DNA of 18,776 bases from an uncultured Clostridia bacterium (GTDB taxonomy: Bacteria; Bacillota; Clostridia; UBA1381), in contig CAJOPD010000015.1 in the NCBI GenBank assembly GCA_905236685.1, positions 1-18,776 of the forward strand. Direction: 5' to 3'. Shown piece by piece: positions 7,229 through 12,615 of this stretch (within the stretch, counting starts at the first letter, position 1; every line of letters begins with the position of its first letter). The notes below the pieces were generated by a model, which did no database searches, was not told the DNA's origin, and saw nothing but the letters and a program-made list of their open reading frames with translations. Position numbers and translations under genes: made by a program.

Positions 7229-8533
7229 TCATATTTCAACTATACCAATGCCTCTTTCATCAATACGGATTTTTGTACCGTAAGGGGCAGACATTTCGCT
7301 AAGTCTTTCCAATATATTGGAATTTGTGCTGATATGAGGGTTGCCGTTCTTCCAGCGAGGCTCTTTAAAGTCAAGCTCAATAGGGAGAAGTTCTAAATGC
7401 GTAATTTTGCCGTCCTCTATTTCAAAATAAGGAATAAAGGATTCAAACATACGCCTGTCAGTCATTAGTCCTCTTGTATAGTCAGCAGACCTCTTGCGGA
7501 AGAGTTCACGCATAGTTGCATCTGATGTAAGTCCGTACTTTTCATACATATCTTCGGGAAGCTTATGTATACTTTCGTTATGCAGCATAAAATCACCCAA
7601 AGAGTAGAAAATGGGAAATCCTTTGTATATTTCCACCGGTCTTATAAGATGAGGTCCGTGCCCTATTACAGCGTGTGCGCCGCTGTCTATGCAAATGTGC
7701 GCGAATTCTTCAAGAAACGGTGCGGGAGTTTCTTTGGTTGTGCCGCCCACCTCGTGAGAGTGAACGCTGATAATAATATAATCCGCGTGCATTTGTGCTT
7801 CATATATTGCCTTTTTAACTCTATCAATATCTTCGCTGTTCGGCTTTGTATGATAGTAAGTTTTTTCGCCTTTGAAAAATTTCAGTTCTTTTAAAACAGC
7901 TATACCGTCAGGCAACGGATTTTGATATCCTTCTGCTCTTGATATATTATCTCTTGCATTTATACTACTATTCTGTGCTATTGATTCAATCACTTCAAAC
8001 TGTTCGGGAGTCAGTTCCATTTTTTCATCGACTCTGAGAGGATTTACACCCGGTCTTCCGAGTATCTGTCGGGACTGTTTTCCCGCCATAGCCGCAGGGT
8101 TCATCATTGTAGAAACAACAGAAATAAGTGCGACGCGTCCGTTGTGGGTATCAAGATATCCGGGAGATGCCGCATCATCAAGATTTTTTCCGACGCCTGC
8201 GTTTGCAAAGCCTGCCTTGTTAACATTTTCAAGAGTAGAAAGCAGTCCGCCGTAGGAATAATCCATAGTGTGATTATTTGCAAAAGAAAGTATATTAAAC
8301 CCGTATTCTTTTGCGATGTCAAGTACAGCAGGGTCTGCGTAAAGATAACTTCCTCCGCAGAACTGATTGCCAAAATATTCGCCGTGATGCAATGTTGTTT
8401 CAAGATTAAAGAATTTTACATCTGCCTTTGATATGTAGTCTTTGAGTTCGGCAAATCCATCATATTTTGTGGAGATTTTTCTTTGAATAAGCATATCTCC
8501 CGCCGCCGCAAAGCTCATTTTAAAACTTTTCAC
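7229..8533 (-). CDS. CapA-family protein (poly-gamma-glutamate synthesis-type metallophosphatase fold)
   Basis: A 434-residue member of the CapA/PgsA family, which has a calcineurin-like metallophosphoesterase fold. Conserved blocks appear in order: AAGDMLI (D13), FNLETTL (N43, E45), SFANNHTMDYSYGG (N87, H88, D91), SVHSHEVGG, GHGPHLIRPVEIYKG and IFYSLGDFML. These are the family's metal-site segments. No signal peptide or membrane anchor is visible, unlike capsule-anchoring CapA, and no pgsB/capB/capC neighbour is seen, so a role in capsule synthesis is not supported; a cytoplasmic hydrolase is more likely. The GTG start at 8533 is chosen because AGGAG (reverse of 8545-8549) lies 11 bases upstream. 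It is a single-gene unit with its own promoter. Confidence 0.85.
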   Translation of the reverse strand: MKSFKMSFAAAGDMLIQRKISTKYDGFAELKDYISKADVKFFNLETTLHHGEYFGNQFCGGSYLYADPAVLDIAKEYGFNILSFANNHTMDYSYGGLLSTLENVNKAGFANAGVGKNLDDAASPGYLDTHNGRVALISVVSTMMNPAAMAGKQSRQILGRPGVNPLRVDEKMELTPEQFEVIESIAQNSSINARDNISRAEGYQNPLPDGIAVLKELKFFKGEKTYYHTKPNSEDIDRVKKAIYEAQMHADYIIISVHSHEVGGTTKETPAPFLEEFAHICIDSGAHAVIGHGPHLIRPVEIYKGFPIFYSLGDFMLHNESIHKLPEDMYEKYGLTSDATMRELFRKRSADYTRGLMTDRRMFESFIPYFEIEDGKITHLELLPIELDFKEPRWKNGNPHISTNSNILERLSEMSAPYGTKIRIDERGIGIVEI

Positions 8534-8627
8534 AATTAGTCACACTCCTATATAAATTTTGTTGTGTTGCAAATGAAAGCCACACACTCATCTATGAAAA
8601 GCCGTCATTCAACCGACTATGTTTTAT

Positions 8628-8657
8628 ATTGTATTACAAAACCGCACTGCTTGTCAA
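8628..8657 (-). promoter_or_regulatory. Sigma-A promoter of the capA-like gene
   Basis: On the minus strand TTGACA (8652-8657) is followed after 18 bases by TACAAT (8628-8633). Transcription would start near 8621, leaving a leader of about 88 bases before the GTG at 8533. No clear hairpin is seen in this leader. Confidence 0.65.
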
Positions 8658-8952
8658 TAGGAGGGCGGATTGAGTTTGCCCGTTTTTTCGGTCACGCTTA
8701 AAGCCAACATCTGAAAATCATTATTTAATTCAGTCTGCATATTCAGCTTTTAGATTTTTTAACATATTCTAAAACCTTAAATCTTCTGCTTAAACTCTTT
8801 ACAATGTACCGAATAGGAATATAAGACAAAAGACTGAATATAGATACTTTAAATCGTGCCTGTAATACTATAAAATAATATAAAAATACAGTTTATGGTA
8901 TTTTAAAAATCATAATTGTTTAAAATTTTATTGAAGAAAGGTGTTATCTGTA
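8658..8952. other. AT-rich intergenic region upstream of the interrupted glycosidase gene
   Basis: There is no convincing ORF. A weak promoter-like pair faces the glycosidase: TTTACA near 8800 and TATAAG near 8822 with about 16 bases between. ATTCAGTCT near 8728 and AGACTGAAT near 8831 are inverted copies about 100 bases apart, of unknown meaning. Nothing else stands out. Confidence 0.4.
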
Positions 8953-9107
8953 ATGAATACTAATATTAAAGTTGATTTTCAAAAAACCGTAGGAAAAATC
9001 AAACCTATGCATGGCGTCGGACAGCCTCCGTTTTTGGGCATCAATTATAGCTATATGCATTATCTCAAAGATGCACATATTCCTTATGCACGGCTTCACG
9101 ATGTGGG
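8953..9107 (+). pseudogene. 5' fragment of a GH39-like glycoside hydrolase, cut by prophage insertion
   Basis: Only the first 51 or so codons of a host gene remain. KIKPMHGVGQPPF followed by LKDAHIPYARLHDVG resembles the start of family-39 glycosidases (beta-xylosidase-like), where a strand ending in R-x-HD leads into the TIM barrel. Homology stops at codon 52, and the frame then runs for 12 unrelated residues to a stop at 9142-9144. ATG 8953 follows AAAGG (8937-8941) with 11-base spacing, so the start looks intact. The break coincides with the TG of the proposed phage end. The rest of the gene should lie to the right of the phage, outside this window. The GH39 assignment rests on a short fragment. 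Confidence 0.6.
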
Positions 9108-9342
9108 TGTTAAATTACAAGGAAACAGAGAAAAACGAGATTAGGCGTGATAAGGCGTGATGTTATGGGAAATGGCGTGAAATAGAGGGTTTGAGGGTGA
9201 TTGAGGGATAAAGCGTGGAAATCAAGCAGAATGAGAAAAAAAGTAACACTTTGCGGTGGGACAGCGGAAAGGGCTGTTATAAGTGTTAAATTTAACAGTT
9301 TTAATAACACGATTTAACACTTTTTAGAAATGTGCGTTAAAT
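9108..9342. repeat. Left-end repeats, candidate transposase binding sites
   Basis: The terminal octamer TGTTAAAT (9108-9115) recurs at 9284-9291, inverted at 9312-9319 (ATTTAACA) and as CGTTAAAT at 9335-9342. The copy at 9284 is part of a perfect 14-bp palindrome, TGTTAAATTTAACA (9284-9297). Mu has three MuA sites of mixed orientation at its left end, so these four copies are natural candidates for the same role. Confidence 0.55.
9141..9220. repeat. Array of about eight degenerate 10-bp units
   Basis: In steps of exactly 10 bases the sequence reads TTAGGCGTGA, TAAGGCGTGA, TGTTATGGGA, AATGGCGTGA, AATAGAGGGT, TTGAGGGTGA, TTGAGGGATA, AAGCGTGGAA. GGCGTGA is exact at 9144, 9154 and 9174, and the close match AGGGTGA sits in register at 9194. 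The spacing equals about one helical turn, so the G-rich cores lie on one DNA face. Confidence 0.55.
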
Positions 9343-9363
9343 CGCATAAATAAGCAAAAAAAT

Positions 9364-9406
9364 AAGAGTGATTGCTCTGTATTCAAACAGCAACCGCTCT
9401 TTTTTT
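9364..9406. terminator. Terminator, probably bidirectional, ending the leftward lysogeny operon
   Basis: AAGAGTGATTGCT (9364-9376) pairs with AGCAACCGCTCTT (9389-9401) around a 12-base loop, with two wobble or mismatch positions. Ts follow on the plus side (9400-9406), and an A-rich stretch on the other side gives U-rich RNA for leftward transcripts. It would stop the leftward operon before it reaches the phage end. Confidence 0.65.
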
Positions 9407-9427
9407 GCACCATGGAACGCATTTTTT

Positions 9428-9530
9428 ACAAAGTAACAAATCTGTAAATTTTTGCAATTTTGTTACTTTGGCTTATCTATGCGATTTTTCGGGCTTTTTT
9501 TAAAAAATACAAATCTTACAAAGTAACAAA
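9428..9530. repeat. Three copies of ACAAAGTAACAAA (two direct, one inverted)
   Basis: ACAAAGTAACAAA occurs at 9428-9440 and 9518-9530 and, inverted with one difference, at 9458-9470 (TTTTGTTACTTTG). A half copy, AAAGTAACA, lies at 9240-9248. They sit between the lysogeny operon terminator and its last gene, outside any coding region, and look like protein binding sites. Confidence 0.55.
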
Positions 9531-9579
9531 ATAAAATAAGTTACTACCTATATAAATGCAAAAATCTAATTTTAAGCTC

Positions 9580-10395
9580 TTATTTTTTACACAAAGAATC
9601 AAGTATTTTGTTTTCTAATTCCTTTTGCTTTGAAGCAGTTAGTTTTGTTGATGTTCTTATAATAATAGTACCATATACAGAATGAGAACCTGAGTCAAAT
9701 ATTGTTCCGTCAAAGGCGGACAAGTAATAATTTCTTTTATTTGCGTCTTCTTTATTAGTATAAACTTCAATGCAACCACCGCCGTCAGTACCATCATTTA
9801 CAGGATTTCCTGTTTTCTCGCTTGCAGGTGTGTTTGAACTTGCAAAGAACACAGCTGATGTATATCCGCCTGCTTTATGCAATTTTTCATTGGGGTCATT
9901 GTTTTCGGTAGCAGCCTCGCATTTTATAATTTCATCTACATAATTTAAAGCAGAAATAACATATTCTTCAGTAGGATTCGTTAATAATTTTGCATTCGCA
10001 AAACTGTTTTTTAAGTTTTCGGTTTGTAAATCTAATACAGCATATAACTCAGAATAGTCTACGGTTGGAGCAGTATCAGGTGTTATTGCTTTTATGTCTT
10101 TGGTTTTTTGAGGTAGCTCTGGCACAGGAGTCATTGTTGTTGAAACTGTTTCAACAACTTGCTTTGCGGCAAGAATATCAGATTCCGAGAGAGGCTCTTC
10201 TCCGCTGTCAATTAACGCTTGTAATGCTTGTATTTTTGTTGATAGGTATGTATTTTCTGTTTTTACCAGGGAAAAAGTTTTATTAAAGTTACTTACCGCA
10301 AGTTGATGAGGCAATACAAGCAAGGAACCTGTTCCCAAAACAAGCGCAATAATAATGGTGTATATTATTGCTTTTTTCTTAAAAAAATCTTTCAT
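9580..10395 (-). CDS. Exported or membrane-anchored protein of the lysogeny operon, function unknown
   Basis: A 271-residue protein with an N-terminal hydrophobic segment (about residues 9-29) after a KKK stretch, so it is secreted or anchored with the bulk outside the membrane. The middle is a Ser/Thr/Glu-rich helical and linker region. The C-terminal part contains GYTSAVFFASS, GGGCIEVYTNKEDANKRN and SGSHSVYGTIIIRTS, ending with a KQKELENKI helix. I recall similar segments in other Firmicute surface proteins of unknown role, but cannot name the domain. It has no lipobox. It is the last gene of the leftward operon, 26 bases after the ImmA-like gene with GAAGG upstream. Being expressed with the repressor, it may serve the lysogen, for example as a surface or superinfection-exclusion factor; that is inference. 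Confidence 0.7.
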   Translation of the reverse strand: MKDFFKKKAIIYTIIIALVLGTGSLLVLPHQLAVSNFNKTFSLVKTENTYLSTKIQALQALIDSGEEPLSESDILAAKQVVETVSTTMTPVPELPQKTKDIKAITPDTAPTVDYSELYAVLDLQTENLKNSFANAKLLTNPTEEYVISALNYVDEIIKCEAATENNDPNEKLHKAGGYTSAVFFASSNTPASEKTGNPVNDGTDGGGCIEVYTNKEDANKRNYYLSAFDGTIFDSGSHSVYGTIIIRTSTKLTASKQKELENKILDSLCKK

Positions 10396-10421
10396 AAATA
10401 AATAACCTTCTTTTATTCTTT

Positions 10422-11048
10422 TTATTTTTCATTTGGTCGGCATTTAGAGCAAGGAAGATAAGACTTTATTGCGTCCTCCGCCGAAATTTTATATGATTTT
10501 GGATTGATTGTGATGAAATCGCAATCCTCTTTGTGATAGTGTGTTCCGCCGGGCGTTACATAAAAATATGCCTCTGTGCTTTTGGAGTATGTAAAATGAT
10601 GTATTCCGCTGAGAATAAGGACTGTTACAAGAATTACTGAAATCAATCGGACATAACGCCGTGCATTTAATATAAAGTCGACAATAAAGTGTAAATCGGT
10701 AACAGTCTTTTCCTGGAAAGGAGTAATCGTGCTATCTTTTTTAACATCGCCCATAAATATATGCAAGTTTTCGTGCATCAGGAGTAATATTTTCTCCTTT
10801 TCAGTTACTAATTTTCTTGTACAACATAGATTTGTCTCATCAGAGCAGACAGAAAAGGAATAGTTTGCATTTGCCATATTAACACAGTTCAGCCTACCAA
10901 AAAGAATTTCTGATTTATTGGAAAGCGGGACATATTCATAGAGTGAAAATCCTTGCTTTTTTAAAATATCCGTCAAATCTTTAGATGTGTAATTTTGTTT
11001 AAGTCCGAATGTTTTGATGAAGCTCTTTGCCTTTTTGTACTTTTTCAT
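10422..11048 (-). CDS. ImmA/IrrE-like metallopeptidase with membrane segment and Ada-like Cys/His tail
   Basis: A 208-residue protein in three parts. Residues 1-130 resemble ImmA/IrrE peptidases: HENLH (92-96) is an HExxH zinc motif in LLLMHENLHIFMGD, and the FQEKTVTDLHFIVDFIL helix sits where the third ligand helix is expected. Residues 134-150 form one membrane segment (VRLISVILVTVLILSGI). The tail has YVTPGGTHYHKEDC and LPCSKCRP, with H170, H172, C176, C200 and C203, like the small Ada-type metal-binding domain found at the end of some secreted nucleases. ImmA proteins cleave a neighbouring XRE repressor, which here is the gene 68 bases upstream. The tail would face outside if the peptidase is cytoplasmic. 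GGAGG precedes ATG 11048. Whether it is active is unproven. Confidence 0.72.
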   Translation of the reverse strand: MKKYKKAKSFIKTFGLKQNYTSKDLTDILKKQGFSLYEYVPLSNKSEILFGRLNCVNMANANYSFSVCSDETNLCCTRKLVTEKEKILLLMHENLHIFMGDVKKDSTITPFQEKTVTDLHFIVDFILNARRYVRLISVILVTVLILSGIHHFTYSKSTEAYFYVTPGGTHYHKEDCDFITINPKSYKISAEDAIKSYLPCSKCRPNEK

Positions 11049-11116
11049 AATTGAATTACCTCCCGAATTAAGATAATTCGATTATATGACAAATTTCGAC
11101 AAAGTTATAGGGTCTA

Positions 11117-11488
11117 TTAGTTTTTATCCTCTCCCTCTTCTTCCTCTTCTTCAAGCATATTTACTACATCTCTTAAATCATCCTTTGATATTTTAACTTC
11201 GTGAACTCCGCCGCCAAAAGCTGCTATTCTAATAGTCACAGTATTGTCGCTTTTATCAGGAAGAGCACTTATAATCTCATCTATTTCATCTTCAACACCA
11301 GTTTTGAGATATTCAACAGATGTAAAAAGGGTATTTGCAATAATACTAAGTTTGTCATCCGGAATCGTACCATTTCGCTTTGCAACATCAATAAAATAGG
11401 TCTTATTCACGGACATTTTTTCGCAAATAAACGAAAGGCTAATCCCCCTCTCTTTTGATAAACGCTTTATCCTGTCTATTATTTCCAT
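11117..11488 (-). CDS. XRE-family prophage repressor
   Basis: A 123-residue protein with an N-terminal helix-turn-helix (IDRIKRLSKERGISLSFIC to about residue 58, ending SIIANTLFTSVEYLKTG) of the Cro/CI type. The C-terminal half is a short domain ending in a run of acidic residues (EEEEEEGEDKN). There is no LexA-like Ser/Lys peptidase, consistent with inactivation by the separate ImmA-like protein encoded next. It is divergent from the early operon, and two CCAAC-N5-GTTGG operators lie between them, so it probably represses the early promoter and controls its own synthesis. AGGAG (11495-11499 reversed) sits 6 bases before ATG 11488. No convincing -35/-10 pair for the leftward transcript was found, though it must overlap the operator at 11520-11542. 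Confidence 0.87.
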   Translation of the reverse strand: MEIIDRIKRLSKERGISLSFICEKMSVNKTYFIDVAKRNGTIPDDKLSIIANTLFTSVEYLKTGVEDEIDEIISALPDKSDNTVTIRIAAFGGGVHEVKISKDDLRDVVNMLEEEEEEGEDKN

Positions 11489-11519
11489 ATCAATCTCCTA
11501 AAAATTGTGTATTTTTCAC

Positions 11520-11542
11520 AAAACCAACAAAAAGTTGGTTTT
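11520..11542. promoter_or_regulatory. Operator O1 of the prophage repressor
   Basis: Dyad with core AACCAAC-AAAAA-GTTGGTT (11522-11540), extended by A-T pairs to 11520-11542. The CCAAC-N5-GTTGG core is shared with O2, whose centre is 31 bp away, about three helical turns, so two dimers could bind the same DNA face. O1 lies just upstream of the early -35 box and about 32 bases upstream of the repressor start codon. Confidence 0.72.
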
Positions 11543-11547
11543 TCTTA

Positions 11548-11576
11548 TTGACAGCCAACGATTTGTTGGGTATAAT
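11548..11576 (+). promoter_or_regulatory. Early lytic promoter of the prophage
   Basis: Full consensus TTGACA (11548-11553), 17-base spacer and TATAAT (11571-11576), reading toward the transposition operon. Start of transcription is expected near 11583, leaving about 75 bases of untranslated leader. It is the best promoter in the window and would be very strong without repression. Confidence 0.88.
11555..11569. promoter_or_regulatory. Operator O2 inside the early promoter spacer
   Basis: CCAAC (11555-11559), GATTT, GTTGG (11565-11569): the same dyad as O1, fitting entirely within the 17-base spacer between -35 and -10. A bound repressor would exclude RNA polymerase. Confidence 0.72.
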
Positions 11577-11582
11577 ATATAC

Positions 11583-11602
11583 AAATGGTAATTTTACCAT
11601 TT
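11583..11602. promoter_or_regulatory. TGGTAA dyad at the early transcription start
   Basis: A perfect palindrome with half sites ATGGTAA (11585-11591) and TTACCAT (11594-11600), spacer TT, extended by A/T pairs. It sits at the expected start of transcription. The same half sites occur in the dyad at 18612-18629 upstream of the late genes, but with a wider spacer. Confidence 0.5.
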
Positions 11603-11658
11603 TACAAGGCTATTTTATCACGAAAAATGAGAAAAAACAAGAGGAAAGGAGAGAAATT

Positions 11659-11790
11659 ATGGAAAGAGTAAAAAAGCCCGCTATCGTCTGCGAAAGCGCA
11701 AAAGGAATAGCGGACAGAATTACAAAAATGATAAAAGGACAGATTCAAGGACCTAAGAGAGTGGTCTATATTTGCGGAAAAGGAGAGTGA
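11659..11790 (+). CDS. Small protein, first gene of the prophage early operon
   Basis: A 43-residue basic protein (MERVKKPAIVCESAKGIADR, then a KMIKGQIQGPKR stretch, ending YICGKGE). Its ATG follows AAAGGAGAG with good spacing; the open frame extends upstream to 11455, but that part crosses the promoter and cannot be translated from the early transcript. I do not recognise the family. As the first early gene it could be a regulator or host-takeover factor, but no fold is evident. Confidence 0.6.
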   Translation: MERVKKPAIVCESAKGIADRITKMIKGQIQGPKRVVYICGKGE

Positions 11791-11797
11791 GTAAATT

Positions 11798-11998
11798 ATG
11801 AAAAGGCACGCAAAACTTACTGAGGGCAAAGTTTACCGTAACAGAAACGGAGGCGATTATTTATGCCGAATTGTACTCCAAGACGGCGCGATAATGACTA
11901 ATCTAGCGAGCGGCTGGCAATGTGAGGCGCACACTATTACACAGTATGATGATGGGACTATCGAATGGGATTATTCCACAGGGGGACACTTTGAGTAA
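11798..11998 (+). CDS. Conserved-looking small phage protein, function unknown
   Basis: A 66-residue protein with motifs EGKVYRNRNGGDYLC, SGWQCEAHTITQYDDG and IEWDYSTGGHF. Small proteins of this appearance occur in clostridial phages and conjugative elements, as far as I recall, with no known function. An AGGAG site lies at the end of the preceding gene, 10 bases before ATG 11798, so the two are probably translated together. Two cysteines and several aromatic residues suggest a compact beta fold. Confidence 0.65.
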   Translation: MKRHAKLTEGKVYRNRNGGDYLCRIVLQDGAIMTNLASGWQCEAHTITQYDDGTIEWDYSTGGHFE

Positions 11999-12006
11999 AT
12001 CCCTCC

Positions 12007-12042
12007 ACCGCAAGCGGTCCCCCTCCCTTTAGGCAAGGGAGG
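12007..12042. repeat. Double-hairpin intergenic repeat
   Basis: ACCGC-AA-GCGGT (12007-12018) is followed by CCTCCCTT-TAGGC-AAGGGAGG (12022-12042). There is no T-tract, so it is not a typical terminator. The wording resembles short interspersed repeats that I recall from gut Clostridia genomes; this is memory, not a search. Confidence 0.5.
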
Positions 12043-12074
12043 CAAAAAGAGTGAAGAGGTGATTAAGATTAAAA

Positions 12075-12320
12075 ATGCAGACTAAGAAAAAGAGGAAAAA
12101 GAGACCAATATCAAGTGAGGGGCGGTATATCAAGTCTATGCTGGTTTATGCAGGGTTTTCACATAAAGAGTTTTGTGAGAAATACGGCATACCGCAAAAC
12201 AGATTATCAGATGTTATACACCTTCCCGATGATAGCAGGTTATTACTGCCGCTCCGTGCTAAAATCTATAAAATTTTACAGGAGGTGCTTAAAGATAAAG
12301 GCAAAAAAGAATCGGTATAA
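12075..12320 (+). CDS. Small helix-turn-helix-like protein (Cro/Ner-like position)
   Basis: An 81-residue very basic protein; the N-terminus is KKKRKKRPISS and the body is helical. The segment FSHKEFCEKYGIPQNRLSDVIH (about residues 28-49) reads as a helix-turn-helix, with the turn at YGIPQN. Its place near the start of the early operon is that of Ner in Mu or Cro in lambdoid phages, which damp repressor and early transcription. That role is inferred from position and fold only. AGAGGTG (12055-12061) lies 13 bases upstream, rather far. The last codons and the stop form the left arm of a hairpin (12311-12346). Confidence 0.55.
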   Translation: MQTKKKRKKRPISSEGRYIKSMLVYAGFSHKEFCEKYGIPQNRLSDVIHLPDDSRLLLPLRAKIYKILQEVLKDKGKKESV

Positions 12321-12346
12321 CCACACTTGCAAGCCGTTATACCGAT
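12311..12346. repeat. Hairpin overlapping the stop codon of the HTH gene
   Basis: ATCGGTATAAC (12311-12321) and GTTATACCGAT (12336-12346) form a perfect 11-bp stem with a 14-base loop. The stop codon TAA (12318-12320) is inside the left arm. There is no T-tract. It could stabilise the 3' end or be a partial terminator. Confidence 0.55.
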
Positions 12347-12615
12347 AAAACAAAGCAAGAAACAAAAGCGTTTCTTGCGATAATGGTATCACAAAAGCGG
12401 TAATAAGTCAATACCTACTTTTGTAATCAGAGGAATTATGGCCTTTATATCTACTTTTCAATGTGAAAAGTAGCAAAAGCATTGGGGGATTCGATTTCCC
12501 CCAAACCCCTTAAAACGACCAAAGGGGCTTTGCCCCTTATGGAATCCCCTGGTTATATGGGAAAGCGGTTGAATAAGGGACAAAACAGTAAGATTAAAGA
12601 AAGGAAATAGTGAAA
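12347..12615. other. Hairpin-rich intergenic stretch inside the early operon
   Basis: No gene. Four further perfect stems follow the one at 12311: GCAAGAAAC/GTTTCTTGC (12355-12378), CTACTTTTCA/TGAAAAGTAG (12451-12473), TTGGGGGA/TCCCCCAA (12482-12504) and AAGGGGC/GCCCCTT (12522-12538). GGGGATTC near 12485 and GAATCCCC at 12542-12549 could also pair over the whole block. Such GC-rich palindrome blocks resemble miniature repeat elements common in Clostridia. Confidence 0.5.

Larger units (their letters stand above)
9145..9579. other. Non-coding left-end region of the prophage
   Basis: No gene is supported in these 435 bases. They hold most of the 10-bp array, three of the four GTTAAAT copies, the terminator at 9364-9406 and the three ACAAAGTAACAAA repeats. 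An open frame on the minus strand at 9110-9310 lacks a ribosome site and overlaps the repeats, so it is not called. Confidence 0.6.

Noticed and set aside
7565..7894. Plus-strand open frame of 109 codons opposite the capA-like gene
   Set aside because: It is antisense to a well-conserved CapA frame and shows no motif or ribosome site of its own.
9110..9310. Minus-strand open frame of 66 codons in the left-end region
   Set aside because: It has no ribosome site, overlaps the phased repeats and transposase-site candidates, and encodes a low-complexity hydrophobic sequence.
9428..9530. CRISPR-like array
   Set aside because: There are only three short repeats, one inverted, with unequal spacers and no cas genes nearby.
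11074..11109. Separate promoter for the ImmA-like gene (minus-strand TATAAT at 11081-11086)
   Set aside because: No -35 element lies at a workable distance; cotranscription with the repressor is simpler.
11455..11658. Upstream extension of the first early gene to 111 residues
   Set aside because: The extension crosses the early promoter and operators, so it cannot be part of the early transcript; ATG 11659 has the ribosome site.
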